DNA of 36,260 nt from Bacteriovoracaceae bacterium (GTDB lineage Bacteria > Bdellovibrionota > Bacteriovoracia > Bacteriovoracales > Bacteriovoracaceae), in contig JAEUWD010000067.1 of NCBI GenBank assembly GCA_016786485.1, positions 1-36,260 of the forward strand, given 5' to 3'. Positions within the stretch are counted from its first letter, which is position 1. Every line of letters begins with the position of its first letter. Below are positions 1 to 9,679 of this stretch, piece by piece. The position numbers and the translations under genes are program-made. Under the pieces are notes generated by a model that made no database searches, was not told the origin of the DNA, and worked only from the letters and a program-made list of their open reading frames with translations.

Positions 1-976
1 GCGAAACAGTTGAATAAGCTAAAACTTTTTTAATATCAGTTTGTGCAATAGCAATTGTTCCTGCAAATAAGGCTGTGAATGCTCCAATGTGGGCTATCAC
101 TAATAAGGCGATCTCAGACATTTCGAATAACGGACTAAGACGTGCAATCATATAAACACCAGCGGTAACCATGGTTGCCGCGTGGATTAGAGCTGAAACG
201 GGAGTCGGACCGGCCATTGCATCTGGTAACCAAACATAAAGTGGAAGCTGCGCTGATTTACCAGTCGCTCCTACGAAAAGGGATAAGCAAATTAAAGTTA
301 CTGACGGCGCCAGTTGAACTTGCACATTACTATCTAATAATAATTTTTTGATTTCCAAAAGATTCAAGGTTCCCAATTCTTTAAAGAGAAGGAACATACC
401 AATTAAGAAACCTAAGTCACCAATACGGTTAACGATGAAAGCTTTTTTACCAGCATTGGCCTTTTCTGTGTCGGTATACCAAAAACCAATCAATAAATAT
501 GAGCATAGACCGACTCCTTCCCATCCAAAAAATAATAACGGAAGGTTATTCCCAAGAACCAGAAGCAACATGTTGAAGCAGAATAAATTTAAATAACTAA
601 AGTAACGCCCCACACACTCTTCTTCATGCATATAGCTGATAGAATAAAGGTGAATCAGTGTACCAACTCCAGTGATGATAAGAACCAACAAACCTGAAAG
701 ACGATCAATATAAAGCTCGAATGGAATATGTAATCCACCGAAGTTGAACCAATCAAAACAATGAATGATTAAATTCTGTGAGCCGAGTTTTGAAAAAGCA
801 GTTAGAGCAAAAATAAAACTAGTTCCGATAAATGCCGTCGCTGTAATGCCGGCCAAATTAGCTGAAGTCTTCGCATAGCCTTTCAAGACTAATGGATAAA
901 CCACCGCGTTTATAAAAAATCCCACTAAAGGTAGAATCAAAATCAGAAGAGGTAAAATTGAGTTTGTCGTTTCCAC
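1..976 (-). CDS. nuoL: NADH-quinone oxidoreductase subunit L, 3' part outside window
   Basis: This is the N-terminal 325 residues of the large antiporter-like membrane subunit of complex I, which couples NADH:quinone electron transfer to proton pumping. The visible translation has a GTG start, repeated hydrophobic segments, and near the window edge the segment AQTDIKKVLAYSTVS, a hallmark of NuoL/Mrp-type antiporter subunits. The GTG at 976 is chosen because AAAGGA lies six bases upstream, overlapping the end of nuoK, whose stop codon is at 982-980, just upstream. It follows nuoK as the last visible gene of the operon; nuoM and nuoN would be expected beyond the left edge. Identity is firm; only completeness is unknown. 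Confidence 0.95.
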   Translation of the reverse strand, partial: METTNSILPLLILILPLVGFFINAVVYPLVLKGYAKTSANLAGITATAFIGTSFIFALTAFSKLGSQNLIIHCFDWFNFGGLHIPFELYIDRLSGLLVLIITGVGTLIHLYSISYMHEEECVGRYFSYLNLFCFNMLLLVLGNNLPLLFFGWEGVGLCSYLLIGFWYTDTEKANAGKKAFIVNRIGDLGFLIGMFLLFKELGTLNLLEIKKLLLDSNVQVQLAPSVTLICLSLFVGATGKSAQLPLYVWLPDAMAGPTPVSALIHAATMVTAGVYMIARLSPLFEMSEIALLVIAHIGAFTALFAGTIAIAQTDIKKVLAYSTVS

Positions 977-979
977 GGT

Positions 980-1282
980 CTATCCTTTAAGTGTATTTGC
1001 TTTTTGAGTTTTTATAGAACCAAAATTTCGATAAAGATTAACTAAGATCGAAAGTCCAATCGCTGATTCAGCCGCTGCGATCGTGATGATAAAGAAAACC
1101 TGAATTTGACCTTCCACCATCCCTGCTGCTTTAGAAAAAGCCACAATGGAAAGATTGGCAGCATTCAACATTAATTCGATCCCCATCAGAATCATGATGG
1201 TGTCTCTTCGAAGAAGGACAATCAAAATCCCAACGGTGAAAAGAAAAGCTGCTAAAACTTGAACTAAAATTTCTTGTGTCAT
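980..1282 (-). CDS. nuoK: NADH-quinone oxidoreductase subunit K
   Basis: Small membrane subunit of complex I, 100 residues, the usual family length, with three transmembrane helices. Two acidic residues buried in helices and needed for proton transfer in the family are visible in MGIELMLNAANLS and AAAESAIGLSILV. The start is ATG at 1282 with AGGTAGGAAAT directly upstream. It lies nine bases downstream of nuoJ and just upstream of nuoL, so it is almost certainly co-transcribed and translationally linked. Confidence 0.96.
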   Translation of the reverse strand: MTQEILVQVLAAFLFTVGILIVLLRRDTIMILMGIELMLNAANLSIVAFSKAAGMVEGQIQVFFIITIAAAESAIGLSILVNLYRNFGSIKTQKANTLKG

Positions 1283-1291
1283 ATTTCCTAC

Positions 1292-1816
1292 CTAATCAAA
1301 TTTTCTTTTTGCTAAAACTACCGCACCAACCACGGCAACTAAAAGGGCCAACGAAATAACTTCGAATGAAATGTAAAACTGGCTAAAGAGTGAGTGCGCC
1401 AAAACTTTTGCGTTACCGCCTAGTTCTTCAACTTTCGCGTTAGTGAAAACACCAGAAGTTAATGAAGATGTATGTTTTGAGAAGTGCGTACAAACGGCGT
1501 AAGCTAACAAACTGAAAATGGTCGCACCTAAAGTCATACCAGCATAAAACATCTTTGGGTTATTTTTAAATTCTGATTCGGCATTACTTAAATTCAAAAG
1601 CATGATGGAAAAAACAAAAAGAACCATAATAGCACCGGCGTAAACGACGAGCTGAATGGTTGCCACTAAATGCTCGCCCATTAAGGCGTACATACCAGCT
1701 GACATTAATAAAATTCCAAGCAAACAAATGGCCGAAGTGATTGGGTTTTTAGCAAACAACATCATAACTGCGAGAATGGCACTGATGATGACCGCGATAA
1801 CTAGAGCAATATGCAT
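1292..1816 (-). CDS. nuoJ: NADH-quinone oxidoreductase subunit J
   Basis: Membrane subunit of complex I, 174 residues, with about five hydrophobic helices. The segment VYAGAIMVLFVFSIMLLNL is the conserved NuoJ helix (TM3, the one with the pi-bulge in solved structures). ATG at 1816 is preceded by a GAGG ribosome site. The position between nuoI and nuoK is canonical. The region between the conserved helix and the final helix is the variable periplasmic loop of the family. Nothing unusual is seen. Confidence 0.95.
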   Translation of the reverse strand: MHIALVIAVIISAILAVMMLFAKNPITSAICLLGILLMSAGMYALMGEHLVATIQLVVYAGAIMVLFVFSIMLLNLSNAESEFKNNPKMFYAGMTLGATIFSLLAYAVCTHFSKHTSSLTSGVFTNAKVEELGGNAKVLAHSLFSQFYISFEVISLALLVAVVGAVVLAKRKFD

Positions 1817-1820
1817 AAAA

Positions 1821-2321
1821 TTAACCTCTACCTTTTACATCACGCTTAAGAAAATCAAGATCGTAAATCGCATCATCGCGTGTCGTAACTGCTAATTCAT
1901 AATTGCGAGAAAGTTTAATCGCATCTTTTGGGCAAGCTTCTTCACAAAAGCCACAGAAACAGCAACGAAGAGCATCGATATCAAAGCTCAATGGTCGTTT
2001 TTCTTTTTTTACACCATCTGGGTTGTTATCCTCATCTCGTTCATCGGCGATAATGTGGATACATTCGGCCGGACAAACGGTCTGACATAAATAACAAGCG
2101 GTACAGTTTTCCGTTTTATTTTTATCGACCGAAATAAAGTGCATACCTCGGAAACGTTGTGAATAATCGCGTCTCTCTTCAGGATACTGAATTGTATTAT
2201 TTTTTCTTAAGAAAAAACCTTGTAGCAATCTTTTAAATGTTATCTTCATCCCAATAAAAATGGCCCAAAGATAAGTCTTTTGAGTTGCTGTGTATTTTCG
2301 AGAAATGTTAACTGTCCCCAT
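1821..2321 (-). CDS. nuoI: NADH-quinone oxidoreductase subunit I, 8Fe ferredoxin-type
   Basis: Peripheral-arm subunit carrying clusters N6a and N6b, which pass electrons towards NuoB. Two ferredoxin motifs are visible: CTACYLCQTVCP and CCFCGFCEEACP, each of the form CxxCxxCxxxCP. Each motif's last cysteine serves the other cluster. The length of 166 residues is normal. An amphipathic N-terminal segment (about residues 15-38) fits the membrane-associated helix of the family. ATG at 2321 follows AAGGTTAGAT. The gap to nuoH is 13 bases. Confidence 0.96.
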   Translation of the reverse strand: MGTVNISRKYTATQKTYLWAIFIGMKITFKRLLQGFFLRKNNTIQYPEERRDYSQRFRGMHFISVDKNKTENCTACYLCQTVCPAECIHIIADERDEDNNPDGVKKEKRPLSFDIDALRCCFCGFCEEACPKDAIKLSRNYELAVTTRDDAIYDLDFLKRDVKGRG

Positions 2322-2334
2322 ATCTAACCTTCTT

Positions 2335-3417
2335 TTAATTTAAGAAATAAACACCCAAAGTTACTAAAATTAAATTGATTAACGAAAGTGGGAATAAAAT
2401 TTTCCACCCCAAATCCATTAACTGATCAAATCTAAAACGCGGTAGCGTCCAACGAACCCATACGAAAACAAACATGAAAAATGAAACTTTAGAGAAGAAG
2501 CTAGTGAATTCTAACAACGCTTTCACGTTCTGAACTCCTGCTACACCTAAGCTAAAATACTCTGTGGCTAAATTAAGAATAGTTTGCATGCCTGGTAAAA
2601 AGCCATAACCACCAAAATAAATCGTTGAGATTAAACCTGAGGCCATAATCATCGCTACGTATTCGGCCATAAAGAAAGCCGCGAACTTCATACCGCCGTA
2701 CTCAAGGTGGTAACCCGCAACGATTTCTGATTCACCTTCTGGAAGATCGAAAGGTAAACGGTTGGTTTCGGCAAAAATAGCAATCCAGAAAACTAGCGCA
2801 CCTATCGGATTTACGAAAGCGCCCCAACGTGGAAGAAAACCAAAGATTGTTTCGTTTTGCCACGCCACCATTTCATGTGGATTGAAACTGCCGTAAACAA
2901 CTAACATCGAAAGTAGTGCTAATCCCATCGCGATTTCGTACGAAACAATTTGCGCTGAACCGCGAAGTGCACCAAGAACCGAATACTTATTATTTGAAGC
3001 CCAACCCGCGAGAATAATCGGATAAACTTCTAAACCTGCAAAGGCGAGAATAAAAATAACACCGGTATTCATATTGGCAATTTGTAGATTGACCGTGTGA
3101 TCACCTAGAACTAAGTAGCTTCCAAAAGGAATAACGGCCATAGCACAAAGTGGGGCCACGAGCGCTACAGTTGGTGCCATATGGTAGAAAAACTTATTAG
3201 CATTTTTTGGAACAAAGTCTTCTTTACAAACAAACTTAATAACATCAGCGGTGGTTTGCAGCAAACCAAACGGACCGATACGGTTTGGACCTACCCGCCC
3301 TTGCATCCAAGCCGAGCCTCGACGTTCAAACCAAACAAGGAATGGTATGACTCCCAATGATATTGCTATCACGAAGAGAATTTTTGCCATAACGGCGATT
3401 AAATCAAACATTTCCAT
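2335..3417 (-). CDS. nuoH: NADH-quinone oxidoreductase subunit H
   Basis: Membrane subunit that forms the quinone entry site at the junction with the peripheral arm. The 360-residue translation has about eight transmembrane helices and the signatures [15 protein letters not shown] and [15 protein letters not shown], the latter being the acidic cytoplasmic loop conserved from bacteria to mitochondrial ND1. The ATG at 3417 and a second in-frame ATG at 3411 are both possible; GTGGTG upstream is a mediocre ribosome site. It directly follows nuoG with a 9-base gap. Confidence 0.96.
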   Translation of the reverse strand: MEMFDLIAVMAKILFVIAISLGVIPFLVWFERRGSAWMQGRVGPNRIGPFGLLQTTADVIKFVCKEDFVPKNANKFFYHMAPTVALVAPLCAMAVIPFGSYLVLGDHTVNLQIANMNTGVIFILAFAGLEVYPIILAGWASNNKYSVLGALRGSAQIVSYEIAMGLALLSMLVVYGSFNPHEMVAWQNETIFGFLPRWGAFVNPIGALVFWIAIFAETNRLPFDLPEGESEIVAGYHLEYGGMKFAAFFMAEYVAMIMASGLISTIYFGGYGFLPGMQTILNLATEYFSLGVAGVQNVKALLEFTSFFSKVSFFMFVFVWVRWTLPRFRFDQLMDLGWKILFPLSLINLILVTLGVYFLN

Positions 3418-3426
3418 ATCACCACA

Positions 3427-4977
3427 CTATTTAAGCGATTTCCATGCACTTACAACACTCTTTACACTCAAACCATTTCCACGATGTACAATCGCTGGAG
3501 CAAATTTTTGAAGAATGCCATCTGTATTTTTAAAACTTCCAATTTTCTCAATTGTCGAAAGACCAGCAATCACACCTAAAATATTTTTTGACGGTAATGC
3601 TTTAATTTCTTCTTGAGTCCAAACACCCCAAAGAATTAATTTTTGGTCTGCTTTCATTTTTGGAATCCCAGCGCGACCACTTCTAAAAAGAATCGCTATC
3701 TCAGAACTTACTTCGCCATTCTTTAATGCTGTTAAGCCTGTTTCTTCCACACCTTTGGTGTTGGCCGTTTTATCTTTCATTCTCAAAAGATTATCGAGCT
3801 TTTGATCATCTTTTGAAGTCGTCACATTATTTGTGCCGTTATAGTACGAAAGACGAATATTCTTGATCACTTCAGGCATTTTCTCTTTTAAATAAGCTGC
3901 CTCTTCACAAGTCGCATCGGTTCCCACCACTAACTCCACTGAAGAAGCTGACTGAAGTTCTTTTGAAATTGATCCCAAAAGAGTTTCAATGCTCGTTGAG
4001 TGAAGCGCATCTTGATATTTCATTAAGGGAGAAATAATTCTTAATGGATTTGAAAGTGACTGATATGAACTGCGACCTTCATCACACATCCAGTGTTGAT
4101 TCACTTGTTCATTAAAGATAGGCATATAGCGATAAACCACATCTTTTTCCGAGTGAACTTCAATATTACAACCTTTTGAACAACGATCACAGATCGAAGC
4201 TTTCTTCTCAAGAAACCATACACGTTTTTCAAAACGGAAATCATTATAAGTTAATGCGCCAACTGGACAGAAGTCTGTTAGACAACCTTGATAGTCATTA
4301 AACAGACCACGCTCTTCATCCGCTGCCGCTAATTCTTTTTTATAACCACGGTTTAACATAACGAGGTCACTAGTTTTCGTGACATCATCAGTAAAACGTA
4401 CGCAACGTTCACAGTGAACACAACGATTCATATTCAGCGTTACTTTATCTGATAATTTTTTAGTCGTTGAATCTTCATAAACACGTTTTTCTTCTTTGAA
4501 GTTACTAGTCATTGGACCGTATTCAAAGTTGTAATCTTGCAACTCGCACTCACCGGCCTTATCACAAACTGGACAATCAAGGGGGTGGTTAGTTAATAAA
4601 AATTCCATAACACCAGTACGAGACTTCACAACTTTTTCTGAACGTGTGTGAACAACCATTCCATCTGCAGCTGGCGTTGAACAAGAAGTCATAAGCTTTG
4701 GAGCTTTCTCAACTTCTACGGTACACATACGACAGCTACCTGCGATCGGCATGCCTGGGTGGTAACAATAACGAGGAATTTCTTCGTGAATTTTATATCG
4801 CTCAGCTACTTGCATGATGGTATCGCCTGGAGCGAAGTCATAAACTTTTCCATCAATAGTAACTTTTGGATTTGGTTTTGCCGCTGGATCAGCACTCACC
4901 TGAACTGGTTTCTTAAATGAACTATAGTTCAAATCCACTTTTGGCATTTTAATTTCAATCTCAGTTGTATTAGACAT
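3427..4977 (-). CDS. nuoG: NADH-quinone oxidoreductase subunit G, short form
   Basis: Iron-sulfur subunit of the peripheral arm. Counting from the chosen start it has 516 residues, against roughly 780-910 in the long NuoG forms of Thermus and E. coli. Visible in order are a [2Fe-2S] ferredoxin domain ([12 protein letters not shown]), the HxxxCxxCxxxxxC cluster motif ([15 protein letters not shown]), a [4Fe-4S] motif ([10 protein letters not shown] with the later FCPVGAL) and the optional N7 motif C-x2-C-x3-C-x27-C (CDRCSKGC ... WMCDEGR). The C-terminal molybdopterin-type fold is shortened and degenerate. ATG at 4977 is chosen because AAGGAAAG precedes it and it overlaps the nuoF stop by eight bases; an upstream extension to 5058 in the same frame lies inside nuoF and looks unnatural. 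Confidence 0.94.
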   Translation of the reverse strand: MSNTTEIEIKMPKVDLNYSSFKKPVQVSADPAAKPNPKVTIDGKVYDFAPGDTIMQVAERYKIHEEIPRYCYHPGMPIAGSCRMCTVEVEKAPKLMTSCSTPAADGMVVHTRSEKVVKSRTGVMEFLLTNHPLDCPVCDKAGECELQDYNFEYGPMTSNFKEEKRVYEDSTTKKLSDKVTLNMNRCVHCERCVRFTDDVTKTSDLVMLNRGYKKELAAADEERGLFNDYQGCLTDFCPVGALTYNDFRFEKRVWFLEKKASICDRCSKGCNIEVHSEKDVVYRYMPIFNEQVNQHWMCDEGRSSYQSLSNPLRIISPLMKYQDALHSTSIETLLGSISKELQSASSVELVVGTDATCEEAAYLKEKMPEVIKNIRLSYYNGTNNVTTSKDDQKLDNLLRMKDKTANTKGVEETGLTALKNGEVSSEIAILFRSGRAGIPKMKADQKLILWGVWTQEEIKALPSKNILGVIAGLSTIEKIGSFKNTDGILQKFAPAIVHRGNGLSVKSVVSAWKSLK

Positions 4978-6298
4978 GCGCGCTTTCCTTATGATCATGA
5001 GCGTGGCGGTGACCCGGACCTTTGTGCGGGCAACAACCTTGAGTAATATGATCTTCAAATTCTTTTCTAAATTTTTTCACAGATGAAAGAGCTGGACCAG
5101 TGACAGCATCAGCGAAAGCGCAAATCGTCTGTCCCGCCATGTTGCCACAAATTTTTGCAATATAGTCTAAGTCAGATTGTACACCCTTACCGTTTTCAAT
5201 TCGGTGGAACATACGAGCTAACCAGTGAGAACCTTCACGACATTGAGAACATTGACCACAAGATTCATGCTCATAAAATTTTAAAAGAACACTGGCGGCT
5301 TCCACGATACAGACTGATTCATCCATAACGATAACACCACCTGAACCGGCCATCGTGCCTGCTTTCGCTAAAGAATCGAAATCCATTTTGACATCGATTT
5401 CTTCCGCCGTAAGCATCGGAGCTGAAGCTCCACCTGGAATAACAGCTTTTAATTTTTTGCCATTTTTCATACCACCGGCCACTTCAATTAATTCACGCAT
5501 TGATAACAACATTGGTAGTTCATAGACACCTGGCTTGTTAACATGACCTGAAACACAGAATAAACGTGTTCCACCTGAACGTTCCGTTCCCATTTTGGCA
5601 AATTTCTCTGCACCTTCGTGAATAATATAAGGAACAGCGGCGAAAGTTTCTACGTTGTTTACACAACTAGGCATACCGTAAGCACCAACTTGCGCTGGGA
5701 ATGGTGGCTTCAAGCGTGGCTCACCTCTTTTACCTTCGAGTGAATTTAAAAGCGCTGTTTCTTCACCACAAATATAAGCGCCAGCTCCTTTATAAACCAC
5801 TAGATCGAAAGTGAAATTTGAACCTAAAATATTTTTTCCCAAGAAACCTTTTTTATAAGCTTCATCAATCGCTTTTTGTACGATGCGAGTTTCTTGATAG
5901 AACTCTCCACGAATATAAATAAAACCTTTATTTGAGCCAATAGCATGACCCGCAATAATCATCCCCTCGATCATTTTGTGAGGAGTTTTGGTCATAATTA
6001 AACGATCTTTAAATGTTCCTGGCTCACCTTCGTCAGCATTACAAACTAAGTACTTTGGCTTTGGATTACCTTTCGCATCGACTGGATTTGGTGGCATAAA
6101 TGACCACTTCATACCAGTTGGGAAACCTGCACCGCCACGACCACGAAGATTTGATTTTTTCACTTCGTCTACCACGGCTGCGGGAGTCATTGTTAAAGCT
6201 TTTTTCAAAGCTTCATAACCATGATCTTTTTGAATATAGAAATCAATTGTTTCACAATTTTTTTCATTCACATGTTTGGTAATAACTAAATCGCTCAC
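4970..6298 (-). CDS. nuoF: NADH-quinone oxidoreductase subunit F, FMN/NADH binding
   Basis: The subunit that oxidises NADH through FMN and passes electrons to the N3 [4Fe-4S] cluster. Visible motifs are the glycine-rich NADH/FMN region (LRGRGGAGFPTGMKW, YICGEETALL) and the N3 ligands SCGQCSQCREGSHW with a fourth cysteine in GQTICAFADA. Length is 442 residues. The start is taken as GTG at 6298, which overlaps the nuoE stop as GTGA and has AGGAG seven bases upstream; a GTG two codons earlier (6304) sits too close to that site. The C-terminus ends in a Cys/His-rich tail ([21 protein letters not shown] region, about 20 residues) not needed for the core fold. Confidence 0.96.
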   Translation of the reverse strand: MSDLVITKHVNEKNCETIDFYIQKDHGYEALKKALTMTPAAVVDEVKKSNLRGRGGAGFPTGMKWSFMPPNPVDAKGNPKPKYLVCNADEGEPGTFKDRLIMTKTPHKMIEGMIIAGHAIGSNKGFIYIRGEFYQETRIVQKAIDEAYKKGFLGKNILGSNFTFDLVVYKGAGAYICGEETALLNSLEGKRGEPRLKPPFPAQVGAYGMPSCVNNVETFAAVPYIIHEGAEKFAKMGTERSGGTRLFCVSGHVNKPGVYELPMLLSMRELIEVAGGMKNGKKLKAVIPGGASAPMLTAEEIDVKMDFDSLAKAGTMAGSGGVIVMDESVCIVEAASVLLKFYEHESCGQCSQCREGSHWLARMFHRIENGKGVQSDLDYIAKICGNMAGQTICAFADAVTGPALSSVKKFRKEFEDHITQGCCPHKGPGHRHAHDHKESAHV

Positions 6299-6822
6299 GG
6301 CCACACTCCTGGTTGATGAGTTGATTTACCAACCACTTTTCCTGCTGCTAATTCGCTATCAAATTGATCCAATAATTTATTCAATTGCGGAACGTCTAAA
6401 TTTTCATAATAGTCTTCGTTGACTTGTAGGACTGGCGCTGTTCCACATGAAGCCAAACACTCAGCTTCACTTAAGGTATATTTTCCATCTGCCGTTGTTT
6501 CACCACAGCCAATCTTCAAACGCTTTTCCATACAATGCAGGAGTTTTTCTGAACCATTTAACCAACAACTAATATTCACACAAAGTTGCAAGTTTACTTT
6601 TCCGACTGGTTCAAGTTTGAACATCGTATAGAAAGTCGCAACTTCTTTGACTTTAGCTAGAGGTAATTCCAAAAATTCAGCAGCATCCTTTAACGACTCT
6701 GGTGAAATCCAATTTTTATCTTGTTGAATTTCATGCAACAAAGGAATGAGGAGTGCTTGGGTCGTCGGAAATTGGTGACGAATCCCTTCAATTGTCTTTT
6801 TTACTTTTTCTGATATGGCCAT
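6295..6822 (-). CDS. nuoE: NADH-quinone oxidoreductase subunit E, [2Fe-2S] thioredoxin-like
   Basis: Carries the N1a [2Fe-2S] cluster next to FMN. The four ligands are visible as CVNISC and CLASC, in the thioredoxin-like C-terminal half; the N-terminal half is the helical bundle typical of the family. The length of 175 residues is normal. ATG at 6822 follows an AAGAGAG stretch 12 bases after the nuoD stop. The stop overlaps the nuoF start, indicating translational coupling of the two NADH-module proteins. Confidence 0.96.
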   Translation of the reverse strand: MAISEKVKKTIEGIRHQFPTTQALLIPLLHEIQQDKNWISPESLKDAAEFLELPLAKVKEVATFYTMFKLEPVGKVNLQLCVNISCWLNGSEKLLHCMEKRLKIGCGETTADGKYTLSEAECLASCGTAPVLQVNEDYYENLDVPQLNKLLDQFDSELAAGKVVGKSTHQPGVWP

Positions 6823-6834
6823 ATTTTTTCTCTC

Positions 6835-8028
6835 TTAACGATCTAGTTCGCCAGCAATAATATTAACGCTTCCTAAATGCGCGATTGCATCTGGAATTTT
6901 TCCACCTTTAATTGTTTTTTCGAAAACTTGAAAGTGTGTGAACGAAGGCGACTTCACGCGAATACGCCATGCTTTCGGTCCTCCACGACTTACAATATAG
7001 AAACCAACTTCACCGTTCGGGCCTTCAGTACAAGTGTAAGCCTCACCTTTAGGAACATCGATACCTTCCATAAAGATTTTAAAATGATGAATCAAAACTT
7101 CCATCTTAGTATAAACATCTAACTTATTTGGAATAAGAACACGCTTATCATCAACCCATAATGGGCCATTTGGCATTTTTTCATTACATTGTTTTAAGAT
7201 ACGAACTGATTGGCGCATTTCTTCCATACGAACCAAGTAACGATCATAAACGTCACCACCGGAACCTACGACAACATCGAAATCCAATTCAGGGTAGATA
7301 TAATAAGGACGATCGCGACGTAAATCCATATCAATCCCAGAAGCACGAGCACATGGGCCAGTCACAGAAAATTGAGCGCAATCTTCTTTCGTAATAACTC
7401 CAACATTTTTGGTTCTATCGATCCAAATGCGGTTACCAGTTAAAAGGCCTTCAATTTCATCAATCGCTTTTGGAATTTCGTCACAAAACTTTTTTAATCT
7501 TTGGGCAAAACCGTCTGGTAAATCATAACTCATGCCACCGATACGAGCATAAGTTGTCGTCAGTCGCATCCCACACATTGATTCAATCATGGTGTAAGCT
7601 TCTTCACGCCAGTGAATTAATAAGAAGAAAACAGTCATAGCACCCAAGTCGAGCGCGTTGGCAGCGATACAAACAATGTGATCGATAATACGCGACAATT
7701 CCATGCACACGACACGAATATACATACATCTATCCGTCGGTGAAATTTTCATCAGATTTTCAACCGTCATCGCGTAAGTAATATTGTTATTTAAAGCTGA
7801 ACAATAATTTAAGCGGTCAGTATAAACCATCCACTGGTGGTAAGTTTTTTCTTCGCCCAATTTTTCAATCGCGCGGTGAAGATAACCAATTTCACAATTG
7901 GCATCTTCGATCACTTCACCGTTGATACGACACATAACTCGTAAGGTTCCATGAGTCGCTGGGTGATTAGGACCAATATTAATGAGGACATTTGGGTTAT
8001 AAAGATCTTGTTGTTGATTTTCCATCAT
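6835..8028 (-). CDS. nuoD: NADH-quinone oxidoreductase subunit D
   Basis: The 49-kDa-type subunit, related to [NiFe]-hydrogenase large subunits, that builds the quinone site with NuoB. The signature GPNHPATHGTLR near the N-terminus and the C-terminal segment IAHLGSVNIIAGELDR are diagnostic. The length of 397 residues is typical of the separate (not NuoCD-fused) form. Two adjacent ATG codons (8028 and 8025) follow AGGAATT. nuoC ends five bases upstream. Confidence 0.97.
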   Translation of the reverse strand: MMENQQQDLYNPNVLINIGPNHPATHGTLRVMCRINGEVIEDANCEIGYLHRAIEKLGEEKTYHQWMVYTDRLNYCSALNNNITYAMTVENLMKISPTDRCMYIRVVCMELSRIIDHIVCIAANALDLGAMTVFFLLIHWREEAYTMIESMCGMRLTTTYARIGGMSYDLPDGFAQRLKKFCDEIPKAIDEIEGLLTGNRIWIDRTKNVGVITKEDCAQFSVTGPCARASGIDMDLRRDRPYYIYPELDFDVVVGSGGDVYDRYLVRMEEMRQSVRILKQCNEKMPNGPLWVDDKRVLIPNKLDVYTKMEVLIHHFKIFMEGIDVPKGEAYTCTEGPNGEVGFYIVSRGGPKAWRIRVKSPSFTHFQVFEKTIKGGKIPDAIAHLGSVNIIAGELDR

Positions 8029-8033
8029 AATTC

Positions 8034-8591
8034 CTACTTGTCCTCGTTAGCACCTAGGTGCAGACGAATATTATCTTTAAATGGTTCACGTTGTTTCATT
8101 GGATATTCTTTACGCAGAGGATGACCCGTAAATCTCTCATCCATCATAATACGGCGAAGATTTGGGTGACCTTTGAAATCAATTCCAAACATGTCGTAAA
8201 CTTCTCGCTCTAACCAATTGGCACCAGCAAAAAGATCAACAATGGTTAAAGCCGATTCATTTTCATCAAGCAAACACTTTAAACGAATGCGAGTATGAAA
8301 AGTGCGAGAGAAAAGTTGATAAACGAGAACAAAACGTTTATCACCATCTTCCCCATCTTTATTGTCATAAGCTGTTAGGTCAGATAAAAAATCCATTTGA
8401 ATATTTTTATCAGTCATGAAGTCTTTCACACATCTTTTTGCATCAGCTGGATCTTTGGCCCATACAATAACTTCTTCAAAGTTATCGAGTTCAATTTTAC
8501 GGCCAGTACCAAATTGTGTTTTGAGATATTCTGTTAATGCCATTTGAGTTGCTAAGTATTTTGCGTTTGGTGAAACTGAACTTGTTTTCAT
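8034..8591 (-). CDS. nuoC: NADH-quinone oxidoreductase subunit C
   Basis: The 30-kDa-type subunit of the peripheral arm, 185 residues. The conserved family signature is visible near the C-terminus: [20 protein letters not shown] followed by GHPLRKEYP. It is a separate gene here, unlike the NuoCD fusion of E. coli. ATG at 8591 overlaps the nuoB stop as ATGA, so translation is probably coupled. Confidence 0.96.
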   Translation of the reverse strand: MKTSSVSPNAKYLATQMALTEYLKTQFGTGRKIELDNFEEVIVWAKDPADAKRCVKDFMTDKNIQMDFLSDLTAYDNKDGEDGDKRFVLVYQLFSRTFHTRIRLKCLLDENESALTIVDLFAGANWLEREVYDMFGIDFKGHPNLRRIMMDERFTGHPLRKEYPMKQREPFKDNIRLHLGANEDK

Positions 8592-9187
8592 TTTTCACCT
8601 CTTAAATTTTTTTGTTCATTCACATATTCAGGTGTGATAATGAAATTGGCCTTCACACCATCAACACTCTTGCGATACGACATCGCGTTTTGTGAATCTT
8701 CAAACGTTGGCTTCTCAGCCGGCTTTCTCTCTAAACTTTTATCGATTTGTTTTTGTAAATGCAAAATAGCGTGAATCAAACCTTCTGGAATAGGTGGGCA
8801 ACCTGGAACATAAACATCCACAGGCATAATTTCATCAATCCCTTGGAGGACTGAGTATGTATCAAAGATACCACCCGAAGAAGAACAAGCTCCCATGGCA
8901 ATAACCCATTTAGGTTCTAACATTTGATCATAAATCGTACGAAGAACTGGCGCCATTTTTGTGGTGATAGTTCCGGCCACAATCAACAAATCGGCCTGGC
9001 GTGGAGAGAAGCGTACAACTTCAGCACCGAAACGGGCCAAGTCATATGTACTTGAAATGGTCGACATCATTTCGATACCACAACAAGAGGTACCAAAGGT
9101 CATTGGCCACAGAGAATTTTTCTGCGCCCACTTCGCTGTTTCTTCCAGCATCGTTGTAAAAAAGAATGAACTACCGTCCTTACCCAT
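8588..9187 (-). CDS. nuoB: NADH-quinone oxidoreductase subunit B
   Basis: The PSST-type subunit holding cluster N2, the electron donor to quinone. The N2 ligands are visible: tandem cysteines in [11 protein letters not shown], one in [12 protein letters not shown] and one in [11 protein letters not shown]. The length of 199 residues includes a C-terminal extension beyond the catalytic fold. ATG at 9187 has an excellent AAAGGAGC site. Nine bases separate it from nuoA. Confidence 0.97.
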   Translation of the reverse strand: MGKDGSSFFFTTMLEETAKWAQKNSLWPMTFGTSCCGIEMMSTISSTYDLARFGAEVVRFSPRQADLLIVAGTITTKMAPVLRTIYDQMLEPKWVIAMGACSSSGGIFDTYSVLQGIDEIMPVDVYVPGCPPIPEGLIHAILHLQKQIDKSLERKPAEKPTFEDSQNAMSYRKSVDGVKANFIITPEYVNEQKNLRGEK

Positions 9188-9196
9188 AAAGCTCCT

Positions 9197-9586
9197 TTAG
9201 TCCCAACGTAAAGCGCCACGGAGACGCAAATACAAATAACCACCCAATAGCAACATAAAAAATAATCCCATTTCTAAAAGGATGATCGGACCTTGAGTTA
9301 AGTAATGCTTATAAACCAATGTCCATGGATACATGAACACGACTTCAACATCGAAAATAAGAAAAATAATTCCCACCAGATAGTAACGAACAGAAAATTG
9401 TTGGTGGGCATTGCCTTCGTAACCAACACCACATTCGTAGGTGTCATATTTTTTTGGCGTGATTTCAGTTATTTTTTTTCCTAAAAGCTTATTAACCGAA
9501 ACAACAATACCGGCAATCGTAACTGCCAGAGCAATTAAAATAATTATAGCTAAGTAATCTATCGATCCTTCGATTGGGAGTGACAT
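9197..9586 (-). CDS. nuoA: NADH-quinone oxidoreductase subunit A
   Basis: Membrane subunit of complex I at the quinone-site junction, 129 residues with three hydrophobic helices. YECGVGYEG (the flexible loop with its conserved cysteine) and FDVEVVFMYPW are the family signatures. ATG at 9586 follows AAAGGGGAAAT. It is the first gene of the nuo operon. The 93 bases between it and the upstream transporter gene contain no clear terminator and no convincing promoter, so the operon start is unresolved. Confidence 0.96.
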   Translation of the reverse strand: MSLPIEGSIDYLAIIILIALAVTIAGIVVSVNKLLGKKITEITPKKYDTYECGVGYEGNAHQQFSVRYYLVGIIFLIFDVEVVFMYPWTLVYKHYLTQGPIILLEMGLFFMLLLGGYLYLRLRGALRWD

Positions 9587-9679
9587 ATTTCCCCTTTGAG
9601 AAAAAATTTATGCTTAAATTTATCACTGACGAGAACATTCGTCTAAAAGAATTACTATGTTTGGCACACCGAACTCTTT

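Noticed and set aside
4978-5058. N-terminal extension of NuoG to 5058
   Set aside because: The extra 27 residues lie inside the conserved nuoF 3' end, are highly basic and unlike NuoG, and the ATG at 4977 has a good ribosome site.
9587-9679. A promoter directly before nuoA
   Set aside because: TTAGAC and GATAAA can be found on the minus strand but match the consensus too poorly to be annotated.
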